Source of the DNA: an uncultured Muribaculaceae bacterium
GTDB lineage: Bacteria > Bacteroidota > Bacteroidia > Bacteroidales > Muribaculaceae
DNA length: 54,917 nt
Direction: 5' to 3'
Assembly: GCA_910587425.1 (NCBI GenBank)
Contig: CAJUKU010000001.1
Span: forward strand, 1 to 54,917
A model generated the notes under the pieces. The model did not search any database and was not told where the DNA came from. It saw only the letters and a program-made list of their open reading frames with translations. How positions within the stretch are numbered: position 1 is the stretch's first letter; the number at the start of each line of letters is the position of its first letter. This document shows positions 8,125-16,959 of this stretch, piece by piece. The position numbers and the translations under genes were made by a program.

Positions 8125-8161
8125 CGGAGGCAGGCTGCGCTGCGCTCGCGCCATCCCTCCG
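8125..8161 (+). repeat. 37-bp palindromic intergenic repeat, copy 2 (diverged)
   Basis: Same element as at 3074-3110 with two substitutions: T to C at repeat position 7 and A to C at position 31. These two positions would pair with each other in the terminal stem, so that pair is lost. A C-rich tail follows. The rest of 7957-8248 shows no gene. Confidence 0.75.
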
Positions 8162-8240
8162 CCCCCGCAACCGCCGCCCTACGAGCATCAGCCACACACG
8201 AGCAGCGATGCTACGGGCGCGCAATCTATGGGTAGGTATA

Positions 8241-8269
8241 AAACAAAAGGCTGTCCTGATTGGACAGCC
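8241..8269 (-). terminator. Terminator after tRNA-Glu
   Basis: Read on the minus strand, an 8-bp stem (8262-8269 with 8249-8256, 5-nt loop) is followed by TTTTGTTT and starts about 5 nt beyond the tRNA 3' end. Confidence 0.85.
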
Positions 8270-8273
8270 TTTG

Positions 8274-8346
8274 TAGTGAATCCGGGAATCGAACCCGGGT
8301 CTCCACCGTGAGAGGGTGGCGTGCTAGGCCACTACACTAAATCACC
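8274..8346 (-). tRNA. tRNA-Glu (anticodon CTC)
   Basis: A 73-nt cloverleaf. The anticodon stem CCACC/GGTGG encloses loop CTCTCAC with CTC, which reads GAG. The T arm is CCGGG-TTCGATT-CCCGG; the discriminator is A; CCA is not encoded. The acceptor stem contains one apparent T-T mismatch at the sixth pair. It has a full consensus promoter and a terminator of its own, so it is a single-gene transcript. Confidence 0.9.
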
Positions 8347-8378
8347 GTTAGCGTGTCATTGCGTTTGCTTTGACGATG

Positions 8379-8410
8379 CAAAGTTACGACACTTTTTCAT
8401 TCCCACCAAA
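8379..8410 (-). promoter_or_regulatory. Promoter of tRNA-Glu
   Basis: On the minus strand TTTG (8407-8410), 20 nt, TAACTTTG (8379-8386). The remaining 8411-8599 shows no further feature. Confidence 0.85.
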
Positions 8411-8599
8411 TTTTTCAGGGATTATTTTTGAGGAAAGATTGCATTTTTACAGTAATGTACTGATTACATGCATGATATTTTTATCAGAAATCCTGTAGGT
8501 TTTTCAGGTTGATCGTACGGTATACTGACACATCTGCATATTAGCAAGCTACAACAGTGCGGGAACAAACAGGCAACACGGAATCCATTCAGGGGGGTA

Positions 8600-8634
8600 T
8601 AAAAAAAGCAGTCACCGAATGGATCGATGACTGC
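8600..8634 (-). terminator. Terminator after tRNA-Met
   Basis: Minus-strand stem of 7 bp (8628-8634 with 8608-8614) followed by T7. Confidence 0.85.
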
Positions 8635-8649
8635 GCACTGTGCTTTGAG

Positions 8650-8723
8650 TAGCGGGATCGAGAATTGAACTCGAGACCTCCGGGTTATGAATCCGACGCT
8701 CTAACCGACTGAGCTATCCCGCC
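8650..8723 (-). tRNA. tRNA-Met (anticodon CAT)
   Basis: A 74-nt cloverleaf: acceptor GGCGGGA/TCCCGCT, D arm GCTC/GAGC, anticodon loop TTCATAA with CAT, T arm CTCGA-GTTCAAT-TCTCG-like, discriminator A. The first pair is G-T rather than the unpaired C-A of initiator tRNA, so I prefer the elongator. The last pair of the anticodon stem looks mismatched (A-C). tRNA-Ile2 with a lysidine-modified CAT cannot be fully ruled out by sequence reading. Confidence 0.9.
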
Positions 8724-8736
8724 GCGTTTTCGGGTG

Positions 8737-8768
8737 CAAAGTTACGCCTTTCTGCGATACGCGCCAAA
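8737..8768 (-). promoter_or_regulatory. Promoter of tRNA-Met
   Basis: On the minus strand TTTG (8765-8768), 20 nt, TAACTTTG (8737-8744), 13 nt upstream of the tRNA. Confidence 0.85.
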
Positions 8769-8839
8769 TTTTTCAGCCACTTTTTTAACTTCAATATCTT
8801 TTTTCACTACAGATTCGGGGCAAAAAGGGGTGAATCGCG

Positions 8840-8870
8840 TTCGGCAAGCGCGCGAAATTTCGTAACTTCG
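8840..8870 (+). promoter_or_regulatory. Promoter abutting the UshA-like start codon
   Basis: TTCG (8840-8843), 19 nt, TAACTTCG (8863-8870), a near-consensus pair. The ATG is only 4 nt further on, so the transcript may be leaderless or nearly so. Confidence 0.5.
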
Positions 8871-8874
8871 CATC

Positions 8875-10419
8875 ATGAAAACGATAAAAACAACCATAAC
8901 GTCAGTAGCTGCGGCAACGTTGCTCGCCATAGCCGCACAGACAGCGAATGCAGAGAAGCCGGAAACAGACAATCACCTGGTGATACTGCACACCAACGAC
9001 ACACATTCACGCATAGATCCCGACGAGAAAGACCGCGGAGGCATATTGCGCAGGAAAGTATTGATCGACAGCGTGCGCGCGGAGCGTCGCAATGTGATGC
9101 TCGTAGACGCGGGCGATGCCGTGCAGGGTACACTTTACTACTCGCTATTCTTAGGCGAGGTGGAGCGCAAACTGATGAACGCGCTCGGCTACGACATACA
9201 GATCCTCGGCAACCATGAATTTGACAATGGCATGGATGTGCTCGCACGCGAATGGAGCCAGCTAAATGCCGAGTGCCTGTCGACAAATTACGACGTGCGC
9301 GACACCCCGCTCGACACCATCGTGCGTCCGTACACCGTGCGTGAGATCGACGGCAAACGGATCGGGTTTCTCGCCATCAACCTCGACCCTGAGGGGATGA
9401 TCTCAGCCGACAATGTGAGAGGTCTCCGCTTCCTTGATCCCGTAAAGGCGGCGAACGCAACGGCATGGCATCTGCGCAACAATCTGCGCTGCGACCTCGT
9501 AGTAGCCGTGACGCACATAGGCTATGCCAACGCCCACGGCACCACCGACCGAGACCTCGCTGCGGCATCGGAGGATATCGACATAATCATCGGCGGTCAC
9601 ACCCACACACGCGTGGATCCGGCGGATCCGACCACTCCCCCGTCGCGCGTCACCAATGCACTCGGCGACACCATACTGATAGCACAGACCGGCGCGCTCG
9701 GCGCACAGCTCGGCGAGATCGACATCGACCTCACATCGATGCGTCCGTCATACCGGCTGATATCCGTCGACGGACGCCTTGACGACCGCATTGATCATGA
9801 AGTAGCGGCGATACTCGACCCCTACCGCGCATCGGTCGACTCCATACTGACCCTCAACATCGCCAAGGCGCCACGCGCGCTCAAGAAAAGCGACTGGAGC
9901 CTTGTCAACTACATAAGCGATATCGTGGGCGACGAAGGTGCACGGCTCGCGGGCAAGAAAATCGACATAGCACTCATGAACCGCGGCGGCATACGCTGCG
10001 ACCTCCCCGCCGGCAATGTGACACAGGGAACGATCATGCAGATGATGCCTTTTGACAACCGCATCGTGGTGATCGAGCTCAGCGGCGCTGATCTCGCAGA
10101 GGCATTCAATGTCATGGCATCGCGCGGCGGCGACGGCATCAGCGCCGGCGCACGTTCCGGCATAGACCCCGACACAAAACGCGCCACAGACATCACAATC
10201 GGCGGCAAACCTATCGAGCCGGAGCGCACATACACCGTGGCGACAATAGATTATCTCGCCAACGGAGGTGACTATATGGCATCGCTGAAAAACGGCAAAG
10301 AGATAGCCAGAAGCGAGAACATACTCTACATTGATGTAATAAACCGCCTTCGCCGCGACAACGCAGCAGGCAAGAAAGCGACCGCCAAGGCGGAACAACG
10401 CATGACCATAAACAAATGA
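8875..10419 (+). CDS. UshA-like 5'-nucleotidase / UDP-sugar hydrolase
   Basis: The protein has 514 aa with a signal peptide (cleavage probably after TANA). The metallophosphatase domain shows HTNDTHS (39-45), DAGDAVQG (from 78), GNHEFDNG (112-119), VTHIGYANA and GGHTHTRV, the dinuclear-metal ligands of the family. The C-terminal nucleotide-binding domain has MNRGGIR, MPFDNRIVVIELSG and YLANGGDYM. It should dephosphorylate nucleotides or hydrolyse UDP-sugars in the periplasm to salvage nucleosides and phosphate. Both domains are on one chain of normal length. The stop codon overlaps the next start (ATGA at 10416), implying translational coupling with the GH3/beta-lactamase fusion. Confidence 0.9.
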   Translation: MKTIKTTITSVAAATLLAIAAQTANAEKPETDNHLVILHTNDTHSRIDPDEKDRGGILRRKVLIDSVRAERRNVMLVDAGDAVQGTLYYSLFLGEVERKLMNALGYDIQILGNHEFDNGMDVLAREWSQLNAECLSTNYDVRDTPLDTIVRPYTVREIDGKRIGFLAINLDPEGMISADNVRGLRFLDPVKAANATAWHLRNNLRCDLVVAVTHIGYANAHGTTDRDLAAASEDIDIIIGGHTHTRVDPADPTTPPSRVTNALGDTILIAQTGALGAQLGEIDIDLTSMRPSYRLISVDGRLDDRIDHEVAAILDPYRASVDSILTLNIAKAPRALKKSDWSLVNYISDIVGDEGARLAGKKIDIALMNRGGIRCDLPAGNVTQGTIMQMMPFDNRIVVIELSGADLAEAFNVMASRGGDGISAGARSGIDPDTKRATDITIGGKPIEPERTYTVATIDYLANGGDYMASLKNGKEIARSENILYIDVINRLRRDNAAGKKATAKAEQRMTINK

Positions 10420-13406
10420 ACATATCACCCGCAACAATACGCGCAGCCGCAACAGCGATCGCGATCGCTGCCGCAGGTCTTACCGCCCCTGCACTCCCCA
10501 CCATTGCACCGCAACTGCCTGAATCGACAGCTGCCGAACTATGGGCAGATTCTGTAATGTCGACCATGACTCCAGCAGAACGTGTAGCCCAGCTGTTCGT
10601 GCCTCGTCTCGACATAACCGACAATGCCGCTGGGCATGCTGCGCTTCGCCGTCAGGTAGCCGACAACCATGTGGGCGGCTTCCTGCTTGGCAAAGGCACG
10701 ACCGCCGGCTACGCCTCGCTGATCGCCGGTGCACAGAAGGCTGCGAAAATACCCCTACTGGTAACTCTCGACGGCGAATGGGGACTCGCGATGCGTGTGA
10801 GCGACGCTCCCCGCTTTCCGTACAACATGGGACTCGGCGCAGTGTCGGATCCGGAAGCGCTGTATGAATATGGCAAGGAGGTGGCACGCGAATGCCGGGC
10901 TGTGGGCATAAACGTCTGCTTCGCCCCGGTGCTTGATGTCAACTCCAACCCGGCGAACCCGGTGATCGGCTACCGATCTTTCGGTGAGAATCCGGAGCGT
11001 GTGGCACTTCTCGGAACCGCCTACTCGCGCGGGCTTGAGGATGGCGGCGTCATGTCGGTAGCCAAACATTTTCCCGGACATGGCGACACCTCTACCGACT
11101 CGCACAAGACACTTCCGACCGTCGATCACACGGCAGAACAGATGCGCACAACCGACCTGCTGCCGTTCCAGCGCTATGCCGACGCCGGGCTATCGGGCAT
11201 AATGACCGGACACCTGCGCGTGCCGTCGCTCGACCCGACAGGGACACCGGCATCTCTCTCACATGCAATAACAACCGACCTGCTGCAGAACTCTATGCGC
11301 TTCGGAGGACTGATATTCACCGATGCACTGGCTATGAAAGGAGCTGTGGCGAAACCGGGACAGAACAACTGCGTGGCGGCACTGCTCGCAGGAGCCGACG
11401 TACTGCTTCAGCCGGCATCGCCCGCCTCCGATATCGCAGCCGTCCGTCAGGCTATAGCTGACGGAACACTCACGCAGGAACGCATCGACAACAGCTGCCG
11501 CCGCATACTCGCCTACAAATACCGGCTGGGGCTCAACCGCCCTTCGGATGCAGTAGCGGTATCGCGTGCCAAATCTGCGGTCAACGCCCCGGAGGCTGAG
11601 TCTGTTGCCGAGCGGCTTGCACGGGCTTCGATAACCGTGGTGCGCAACAACGACCGCATGCTCCCTATAGAGCCGACCGTCGGCAGCAAGATCGCGGTGG
11701 TAAGCATCGGCGCCGAGGCATCAAACCTATTCTCAAACACATGCGCGCATTATGCCGACATCGAGCGGTTCGCCATCACCACCGCTACCGTTCCTGCTGC
11801 GACAATGGAAGCGCTGCGCAAAGCTGATGCAGTGATCGTTGGAGTATTCACCGACGCTCAATGGGCACGCACCGCATACGCCAAACTCGCCTCGCTGCCG
11901 CGCATGGCAGGTGTATTCTTCGTAAACCCCTACCGTATGGCACGCTTCGGCACGGGTCTGCGCGAACAGCCTACACTTGTTGCCGCCTACGACGATACGC
12001 CCGCACTCCGCCGCGCCGCCGCCGAGGCATTGTTCGGAGGCATAGACGTGACCGGACGTTTTCCGGTCAATATCCCCGCGGTAGCCGATGAGGGAACCGG
12101 GGTAATACTTCCCCGCATACGGCTCGGATACTCCACTCCCGGAGCACAGGGTATGTCGCCGAAGCTCACCGCGCGCATCGACTCGATTGTAAAGGAGGCT
12201 ATCGCCGCCAAAGCCTTTCCGGGGTGCCAGGTCGTGGTGGCACGGAAGGGGGAGGTCGTGCATTCAAAAGCATACGGCAATATCGCCTCCGGCAGCACTA
12301 CGCCGGTGACAGAAAATACTCTCTACGACATCGCCTCCATGACGAAAGCGACAGCCACTCTCGGCGGAGTCATGAAAGCATACGACGAAGGGATGTTCGA
12401 GCTCGGTGCACCACTGTCGAAATACGTACCGGGGCTTGATACGCCCGAAAAAAGAGCATTGAAAGTAAGCGACTTCCTATACCATGAGTCAGGAATGCCC
12501 GCCATCATACCGATCAACAAGATAATGATGGATCCTGAGAGCTATACCGGAGCGCTCACATCAGGACGCGCACGCGCGCCTTACAGCATAAAGATAGCCC
12601 GCGGCGTCTACGGGAACGCCAACGCACGTCTGCGCCGCGATATGGTGCGCCAGGAGCGTTCGGAGGGATTTCCGGTAGAGATCGCCGACGGTGTATACGG
12701 CGCACGATCCATACGCGACACAGTGATGCAACGCATATATGACGTGCCGCTGCGTGCCAACAACAACTACCGTTACAGCTGCCTCAACTTCTGCCTACTG
12801 ATGGAGATGGAGGAAAACCTCACCGGATCAGATCATTCGGAATGGGTGGAAACACAACTGTTCCGCCCTCTCGGCGCTACGCGCACGCTGTACAATCCGA
12901 CAAGCCGCTTCGCCGCAGCGGAGATAGCCCCGACGGAGCGCGATCCGTTCCTGCGCCGGCAGTTGCTGCGGGGATATGTGCATGACGAAATCGCGGCATT
13001 CAGCGGGGGTGTGCAAGGCAACGCCGGACTGTTCTCTACCGCCACCGACATAGCGAAATACGCCCAGATGCTGCTCAACGGAGGCACCTACGGAGGAAAA
13101 CGCATACTATCGCCCGAAACTATTGAGAAATTCACCGGCTCGCGCAGCCGCTCGGGGAAACGCGCCCTCGGATTCGATCTGCTACTGTCGCAGAAATCAA
13201 TGGATGGCACGGGAGCTTCGGAGCGCACCTACGGACATACCGGATTTACCGGCACCTGCTTTTGGATAGATCCCGAAGAGGAGATCGTGTTCGTGTTTCT
13301 AAGCAACCGCGTGAATCCCTCGCGCGACAACCCGGCATTCTCACGTCTGAATCCGCGCCGCGCTATTTTCAACGAGATATATCGCGCACTGCCCGGGCAG
13401 GAATAA
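10416..13406 (+). CDS. GH3 beta-N-acetylhexosaminidase fused to class C beta-lactamase-fold hydrolase
   Basis: The protein has 996 aa. A signal peptide is followed by a GH3 domain (about 45-370) with the NagZ-type motif KHFPGHGDTSTDSH (near 217) and the nucleophile Asp in FTDALAMKG (near 300). Residues about 400-560 form a C-terminal GH3-type domain. From about 580 a serine-hydrolase domain of the class C beta-lactamase/esterase type appears, with SxxK as SMTK (near 640), a Tyr motif in YRYSCLN and HTG (near 940). The NagZ part should remove beta-N-acetylglucosamine from cell-wall muropeptides; the second domain may hydrolyse peptide or ester bonds in the same material. The start overlaps the upstream stop by ATGA. 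NagZ-serine hydrolase fusions of about 1000 aa are common in Bacteroidota. Confidence 0.9.
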   Translation: MNISPATIRAAATAIAIAAAGLTAPALPTIAPQLPESTAAELWADSVMSTMTPAERVAQLFVPRLDITDNAAGHAALRRQVADNHVGGFLLGKGTTAGYASLIAGAQKAAKIPLLVTLDGEWGLAMRVSDAPRFPYNMGLGAVSDPEALYEYGKEVARECRAVGINVCFAPVLDVNSNPANPVIGYRSFGENPERVALLGTAYSRGLEDGGVMSVAKHFPGHGDTSTDSHKTLPTVDHTAEQMRTTDLLPFQRYADAGLSGIMTGHLRVPSLDPTGTPASLSHAITTDLLQNSMRFGGLIFTDALAMKGAVAKPGQNNCVAALLAGADVLLQPASPASDIAAVRQAIADGTLTQERIDNSCRRILAYKYRLGLNRPSDAVAVSRAKSAVNAPEAESVAERLARASITVVRNNDRMLPIEPTVGSKIAVVSIGAEASNLFSNTCAHYADIERFAITTATVPAATMEALRKADAVIVGVFTDAQWARTAYAKLASLPRMAGVFFVNPYRMARFGTGLREQPTLVAAYDDTPALRRAAAEALFGGIDVTGRFPVNIPAVADEGTGVILPRIRLGYSTPGAQGMSPKLTARIDSIVKEAIAAKAFPGCQVVVARKGEVVHSKAYGNIASGSTTPVTENTLYDIASMTKATATLGGVMKAYDEGMFELGAPLSKYVPGLDTPEKRALKVSDFLYHESGMPAIIPINKIMMDPESYTGALTSGRARAPYSIKIARGVYGNANARLRRDMVRQERSEGFPVEIADGVYGARSIRDTVMQRIYDVPLRANNNYRYSCLNFCLLMEMEENLTGSDHSEWVETQLFRPLGATRTLYNPTSRFAAAEIAPTERDPFLRRQLLRGYVHDEIAAFSGGVQGNAGLFSTATDIAKYAQMLLNGGTYGGKRILSPETIEKFTGSRSRSGKRALGFDLLLSQKSMDGTGASERTYGHTGFTGTCFWIDPEEEIVFVFLSNRVNPSRDNPAFSRLNPRRAIFNEIYRALPGQE

Positions 13407-13420
13407 GCGCGGGCATGCAA

Positions 13421-15541
13421 TCAACGGGTCATGCGCTTGAGCAGGTTATATGAGGGTACCACACCCAGCTCACCTGCTTTGCTCAGGTCGGCGGAACCGA
13501 GCTCACGGTTGCCGAGACGGAAGTAGACGTAACCACGGTTATAGTACGCCTCGCCGAATGCCGGATTGAGCTCAATAGCCTTGTTGAGTGCCGTGAGCGC
13601 CGAAGTGTAGTCCTGACGCTCAATGAACATCACACCCTTGTTATAGTAGGCTATCGGCATTTCCGGCGACAGCTTTATGACCTGATCTATGTCAGCCATA
13701 GCCTCGGCACCGTTCATGCGGGCGATACGCAGCGCATCGGAAGATGAGGGACGTCCTGAAGGGGAAGGCATCCCCTGCGCTACCTGCGGCTCCACATCAT
13801 CGGCAGGAGCGGATGAGTTATACTCCCGGGCTATGGCGCGCATGAAGTATGCCATGGTGAAATCGGGAGCAAGCTCTATGGCGCGCGTGAAGTCAGCTAT
13901 AGCCGAAGGATAGTTGCGCACGGTCATGAAGTCCATGCCGCGCCCGAAATAATCCACCGCACGGGGTGTGTGGGTCGACAGATATGAATTGTAGTACTCA
14001 ATGGAATCGAAATGGCGCTTTATGACATCCGGATCGTCGAGCGACGGAGCGTTGTTGGTCACCTGAAGTATGAAACGCAGCGCACGGCTACGGTTTATAT
14101 CGTCGATCTCACGTATATATTCCGGATTGGGGCGAAGTTCGGTGGGTGAGTTGTAATAGGCGACGGTAAACATCGGCTCGACGCTTATGCTCACGTTGCG
14201 GTCCTGCACACGTCCGCGTATGCTCTTGTTGTTATACTCCTGCTCGATAGAGGCATTATCTTCGATTGTAAGGAGAGATGTGAAGCGTGCGGCAACGACC
14301 TCCTGCGGCTCCTCGCCGTCGACAAGTATGTCGTCGTCGAACGGATTGCGTTCAGCAGCCTGACGCCGTTTCTTCCCCTTGGCGGCGACAGACGGTTTCT
14401 GATCACCTGCCTGACCGGCGGCGGCAAGATCGCTGCCGTGGGAGCTCTTCGCCACATTCTGCTTGGCGAGCGCCATCGAACGGTCGAAATCGGCGCGAGC
14501 CGTATTATCGCCCATATCGCGCTTTATGTCCGAGCGAAGGAAATAACCTGCGGCAAGTTGCGGATAGGCATCGATCACGCTGTTCACATCCTCCAGAGCG
14601 CCCTTGTAGTCACGCTTCTCCTTACGGATGATTGCGCGGTTGTAGAGCGCACGGTAATCAACACCGCGCAGCTGCAGGACACGGTCGAGATCGGAGAGCG
14701 CACGGTCGTAATCGTGCACCTCGGCAAGGAGCAACGCACGGTTGTAGTACGCCACATGGTTCATCGGGTCGAGCTGTATGGCATAATCATAGTCGCTCAT
14801 TGCCCCGTAGTAATCATCGAGATTATGGCGCAGGAACGCACGGTTGATGAAGAAACCCGCATAGCGTGGCTGTAGGCGTATAGCCTCGTTCATATCCTCA
14901 AGCGCACGGTTGAAATCACGCTTGGAGTTGATAGCCACATCGGCGCGTATGAGGTAAGCGTTGACAGAGTTTTTGTTGAGCGACAGAGCCTTGTCGACAT
15001 CTTCAAGCGCACCGACGGTATCGCCTGTCTCCAGTCGCAGACGCGCTCTGCCTACATAGCCGTTATCGTAGTTCTTATGATACCTCAACAGCGTGGCGAA
15101 TGTCTGCTCTGCAGCGTCGTACTCCTCCAGTTCATCGAGCGCGAGCGCCTTGTTGAATAGAATGCCGCGGCTCTCCGGGAGTGTGGCGAGCACGCGGTCA
15201 TAGTCGGCTATAGCCTCCTTGCCGCGCCCCATGTTCTGAAGCGCCACAGCGCGCAACTCATAGGCATCGATGATGAACGGATTGCGCTCAACGGCAATAG
15301 TGGCATCATCGACCGCCCCCTGATAATCATCAAGGTTGAGCTTCGCCAACGCACGGTAGAAATATGGCTGTGCCAGATAAGGCTTCGCGCCTATAACCTG
15401 GTTGAAATACTGTATGGACAGCATGTAGTCCTCGAAATAGAGGGCATTGCGTCCCACCTGCATTACCTGATCGGTATTGATCTGCGCACTTGTGACGAAT
15501 GCTATCCCTACAGCTGCTAAAAAAGATACGATCTGACGCAT
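13421..15541 (-). CDS. Large secreted tetratricopeptide-repeat protein
   Basis: The protein has 706 aa with a signal peptide ending FVTSAQ. TPR units run from about residue 25 to 350 and again from about 500 to the end, with repeated YYNRALLLAEVHDYDRALSDL-like 34-residue helices. A basic, low-complexity insert (KGKKRR, then an acidic FDDDILVDGEEP) lies between them near residues 375-420, followed by a non-TPR section. It is probably a periplasmic or outer-membrane scaffold for protein complexes; no enzyme domain is visible. The gene is convergent with the GH3 fusion (14 bp between stops). TAACTTTG ends 4 nt before the ATG, so the message may be leaderless. Confidence 0.85.
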   Translation of the reverse strand: MRQIVSFLAAVGIAFVTSAQINTDQVMQVGRNALYFEDYMLSIQYFNQVIGAKPYLAQPYFYRALAKLNLDDYQGAVDDATIAVERNPFIIDAYELRAVALQNMGRGKEAIADYDRVLATLPESRGILFNKALALDELEEYDAAEQTFATLLRYHKNYDNGYVGRARLRLETGDTVGALEDVDKALSLNKNSVNAYLIRADVAINSKRDFNRALEDMNEAIRLQPRYAGFFINRAFLRHNLDDYYGAMSDYDYAIQLDPMNHVAYYNRALLLAEVHDYDRALSDLDRVLQLRGVDYRALYNRAIIRKEKRDYKGALEDVNSVIDAYPQLAAGYFLRSDIKRDMGDNTARADFDRSMALAKQNVAKSSHGSDLAAAGQAGDQKPSVAAKGKKRRQAAERNPFDDDILVDGEEPQEVVAARFTSLLTIEDNASIEQEYNNKSIRGRVQDRNVSISVEPMFTVAYYNSPTELRPNPEYIREIDDINRSRALRFILQVTNNAPSLDDPDVIKRHFDSIEYYNSYLSTHTPRAVDYFGRGMDFMTVRNYPSAIADFTRAIELAPDFTMAYFMRAIAREYNSSAPADDVEPQVAQGMPSPSGRPSSSDALRIARMNGAEAMADIDQVIKLSPEMPIAYYNKGVMFIERQDYTSALTALNKAIELNPAFGEAYYNRGYVYFRLGNRELGSADLSKAGELGVVPSYNLLKRMTR

Positions 15542-15545
15542 GGGG

Positions 15546-15578
15546 CAAAGTTACGCTTATTCTCACGCATAACCCGAA
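15546..15578 (-). promoter_or_regulatory. Promoter abutting the TPR gene start
   Basis: Minus strand TTTC (15575-15578), 21 nt, TAACTTTG (15546-15553); the ATG begins at 15541. Confidence 0.6.
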
Positions 15579-15613
15579 AGTTACATCTTTTTTAACATCG
15601 GTAGCCGCTCCAT

Positions 15614-16930
15614 TCAGGCAGTCTTGCGGTCAAGGCGAGCGGTGTAGAGTCCGTAGACAGCAACCACGATGAAGCATATCAGCGGCAGGATGAAACTGAC
15701 GTTGACAGCCGGCATGCCCCACAGCACCCGACAGTCGATGATCGAACCCTGCATCGGGGGCATGAGCGCACCGCCGACGATAGCCATCACGAGAAACGCC
15801 GCTCCAAGAGATGTGTCGCGCTCATCGACACGCTCGAGAGCGATACCATAGATGCTTGGGAACATGATCGACATGAAAGCGCTGACAGCCACCAGGCAGC
15901 ATAGACCTCCGAACCCTACTATGAAAATAGCTCCGACTGTGCATAGCGCCGCAAGAACTCCGAAGATGCCAAGCAGACGCGGTGCGCCGATATACTTCAT
16001 CAGGTATGTACCTACGAAACGGAATGTAAGGAACATGCCCATAGCGAGGATATTGTAGTTCTGCGCCGTAGCCTTGTTGATGCCGAGATTGTCGGCATAC
16101 TGGATTATGAACGTCCATACCATTATCTGAGCCGCGACATAGAATACCTGAGCCAGCACACCGTAACGGTACTCATGGTTGTGCCACAGACGGTGCATTG
16201 TCTCTCTGAACGTTGCGCGGTTTCCGTCGGAATGCGACTCCGTGCGGGGCATTTTCGTGAGCGCGAACACAATAAGCATCACCAGCACAACGAGACCGAT
16301 AGCCACGTAAGGATCACGGATCACGGCAAGGTCATGGAGGCGGATCTGCGCTTTTTCCGCGGCATCGAGAGTGGGGAATATGATCTGACCCGCAGCATCG
16401 CGCTTATCGGAGATGAGGTTAGGCAGAACGATCAGCGATGCCACCGCCATGCCGGACAACGAACCCATCGGGTTGAAAGCCTGTGCGAAATTGAGTCGCC
16501 GTGTAGCCGTCGACTTGCTGCCGAGAGAAAGTACGAACGGATTGGCGGTTGTCTCCAGGAAAGCGAGCCCGAACGTGAGTATGTAGAGCGAGAGACAGAA
16601 GAAACTGAACTGCTGGTATGCAGCCGCAGGGATGAACAGGAATGCTCCGGTGGCATACAGCGCAAGTCCGAGCAGAATGCCGCTCTTATAGCTGAAACGG
16701 CGAATGAAGAGAGCTGCGGGAATAGCCATAGTGGCATATCCGCCGTAGAAAGCGAACTGCACCATAGAAGCCTTGGTTGCCGACAGCTCCATCACGGTCT
16801 GGAATGCAGCCACCATCGGGTTGGTGATATCATTGGCGAACCCCCACAGAGCGAACAGCGCTGTAAGAAGAATGAAAGGGATCAGGTAGCGGCGGCTCAC
16901 GATAGCCTCTTTGCCTTTTTTGGTATTCAT
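15614..16930 (-). CDS. fucP: L-fucose:proton symporter (MFS)
   Basis: The protein has 438 aa from the ATG at 16930; the frame extends to a TTG at 16963, which would overlap fucK, but the ATG version matches the usual N-terminus better. Twelve hydrophobic segments are visible. LFALWGFANDITNPMVAAFQ, the FALWGxxND hallmark, is in the first helix, and NPFVLSLG and NPMGSLSGM lie in the middle, as in FucP. It imports L-fucose across the inner membrane with protons. It is the last gene of the fuc operon, 30 bp after fucK. No terminator is obvious in the 70 bp to the next gene. Confidence 0.9.
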   Translation of the reverse strand: MNTKKGKEAIVSRRYLIPFILLTALFALWGFANDITNPMVAAFQTVMELSATKASMVQFAFYGGYATMAIPAALFIRRFSYKSGILLGLALYATGAFLFIPAAAYQQFSFFCLSLYILTFGLAFLETTANPFVLSLGSKSTATRRLNFAQAFNPMGSLSGMAVASLIVLPNLISDKRDAAGQIIFPTLDAAEKAQIRLHDLAVIRDPYVAIGLVVLVMLIVFALTKMPRTESHSDGNRATFRETMHRLWHNHEYRYGVLAQVFYVAAQIMVWTFIIQYADNLGINKATAQNYNILAMGMFLTFRFVGTYLMKYIGAPRLLGIFGVLAALCTVGAIFIVGFGGLCCLVAVSAFMSIMFPSIYGIALERVDERDTSLGAAFLVMAIVGGALMPPMQGSIIDCRVLWGMPAVNVSFILPLICFIVVAVYGLYTARLDRKTA

Positions 16931-16959
16931 GGTGTCAGGTAAAGGTAAGTTGTTTTTGT

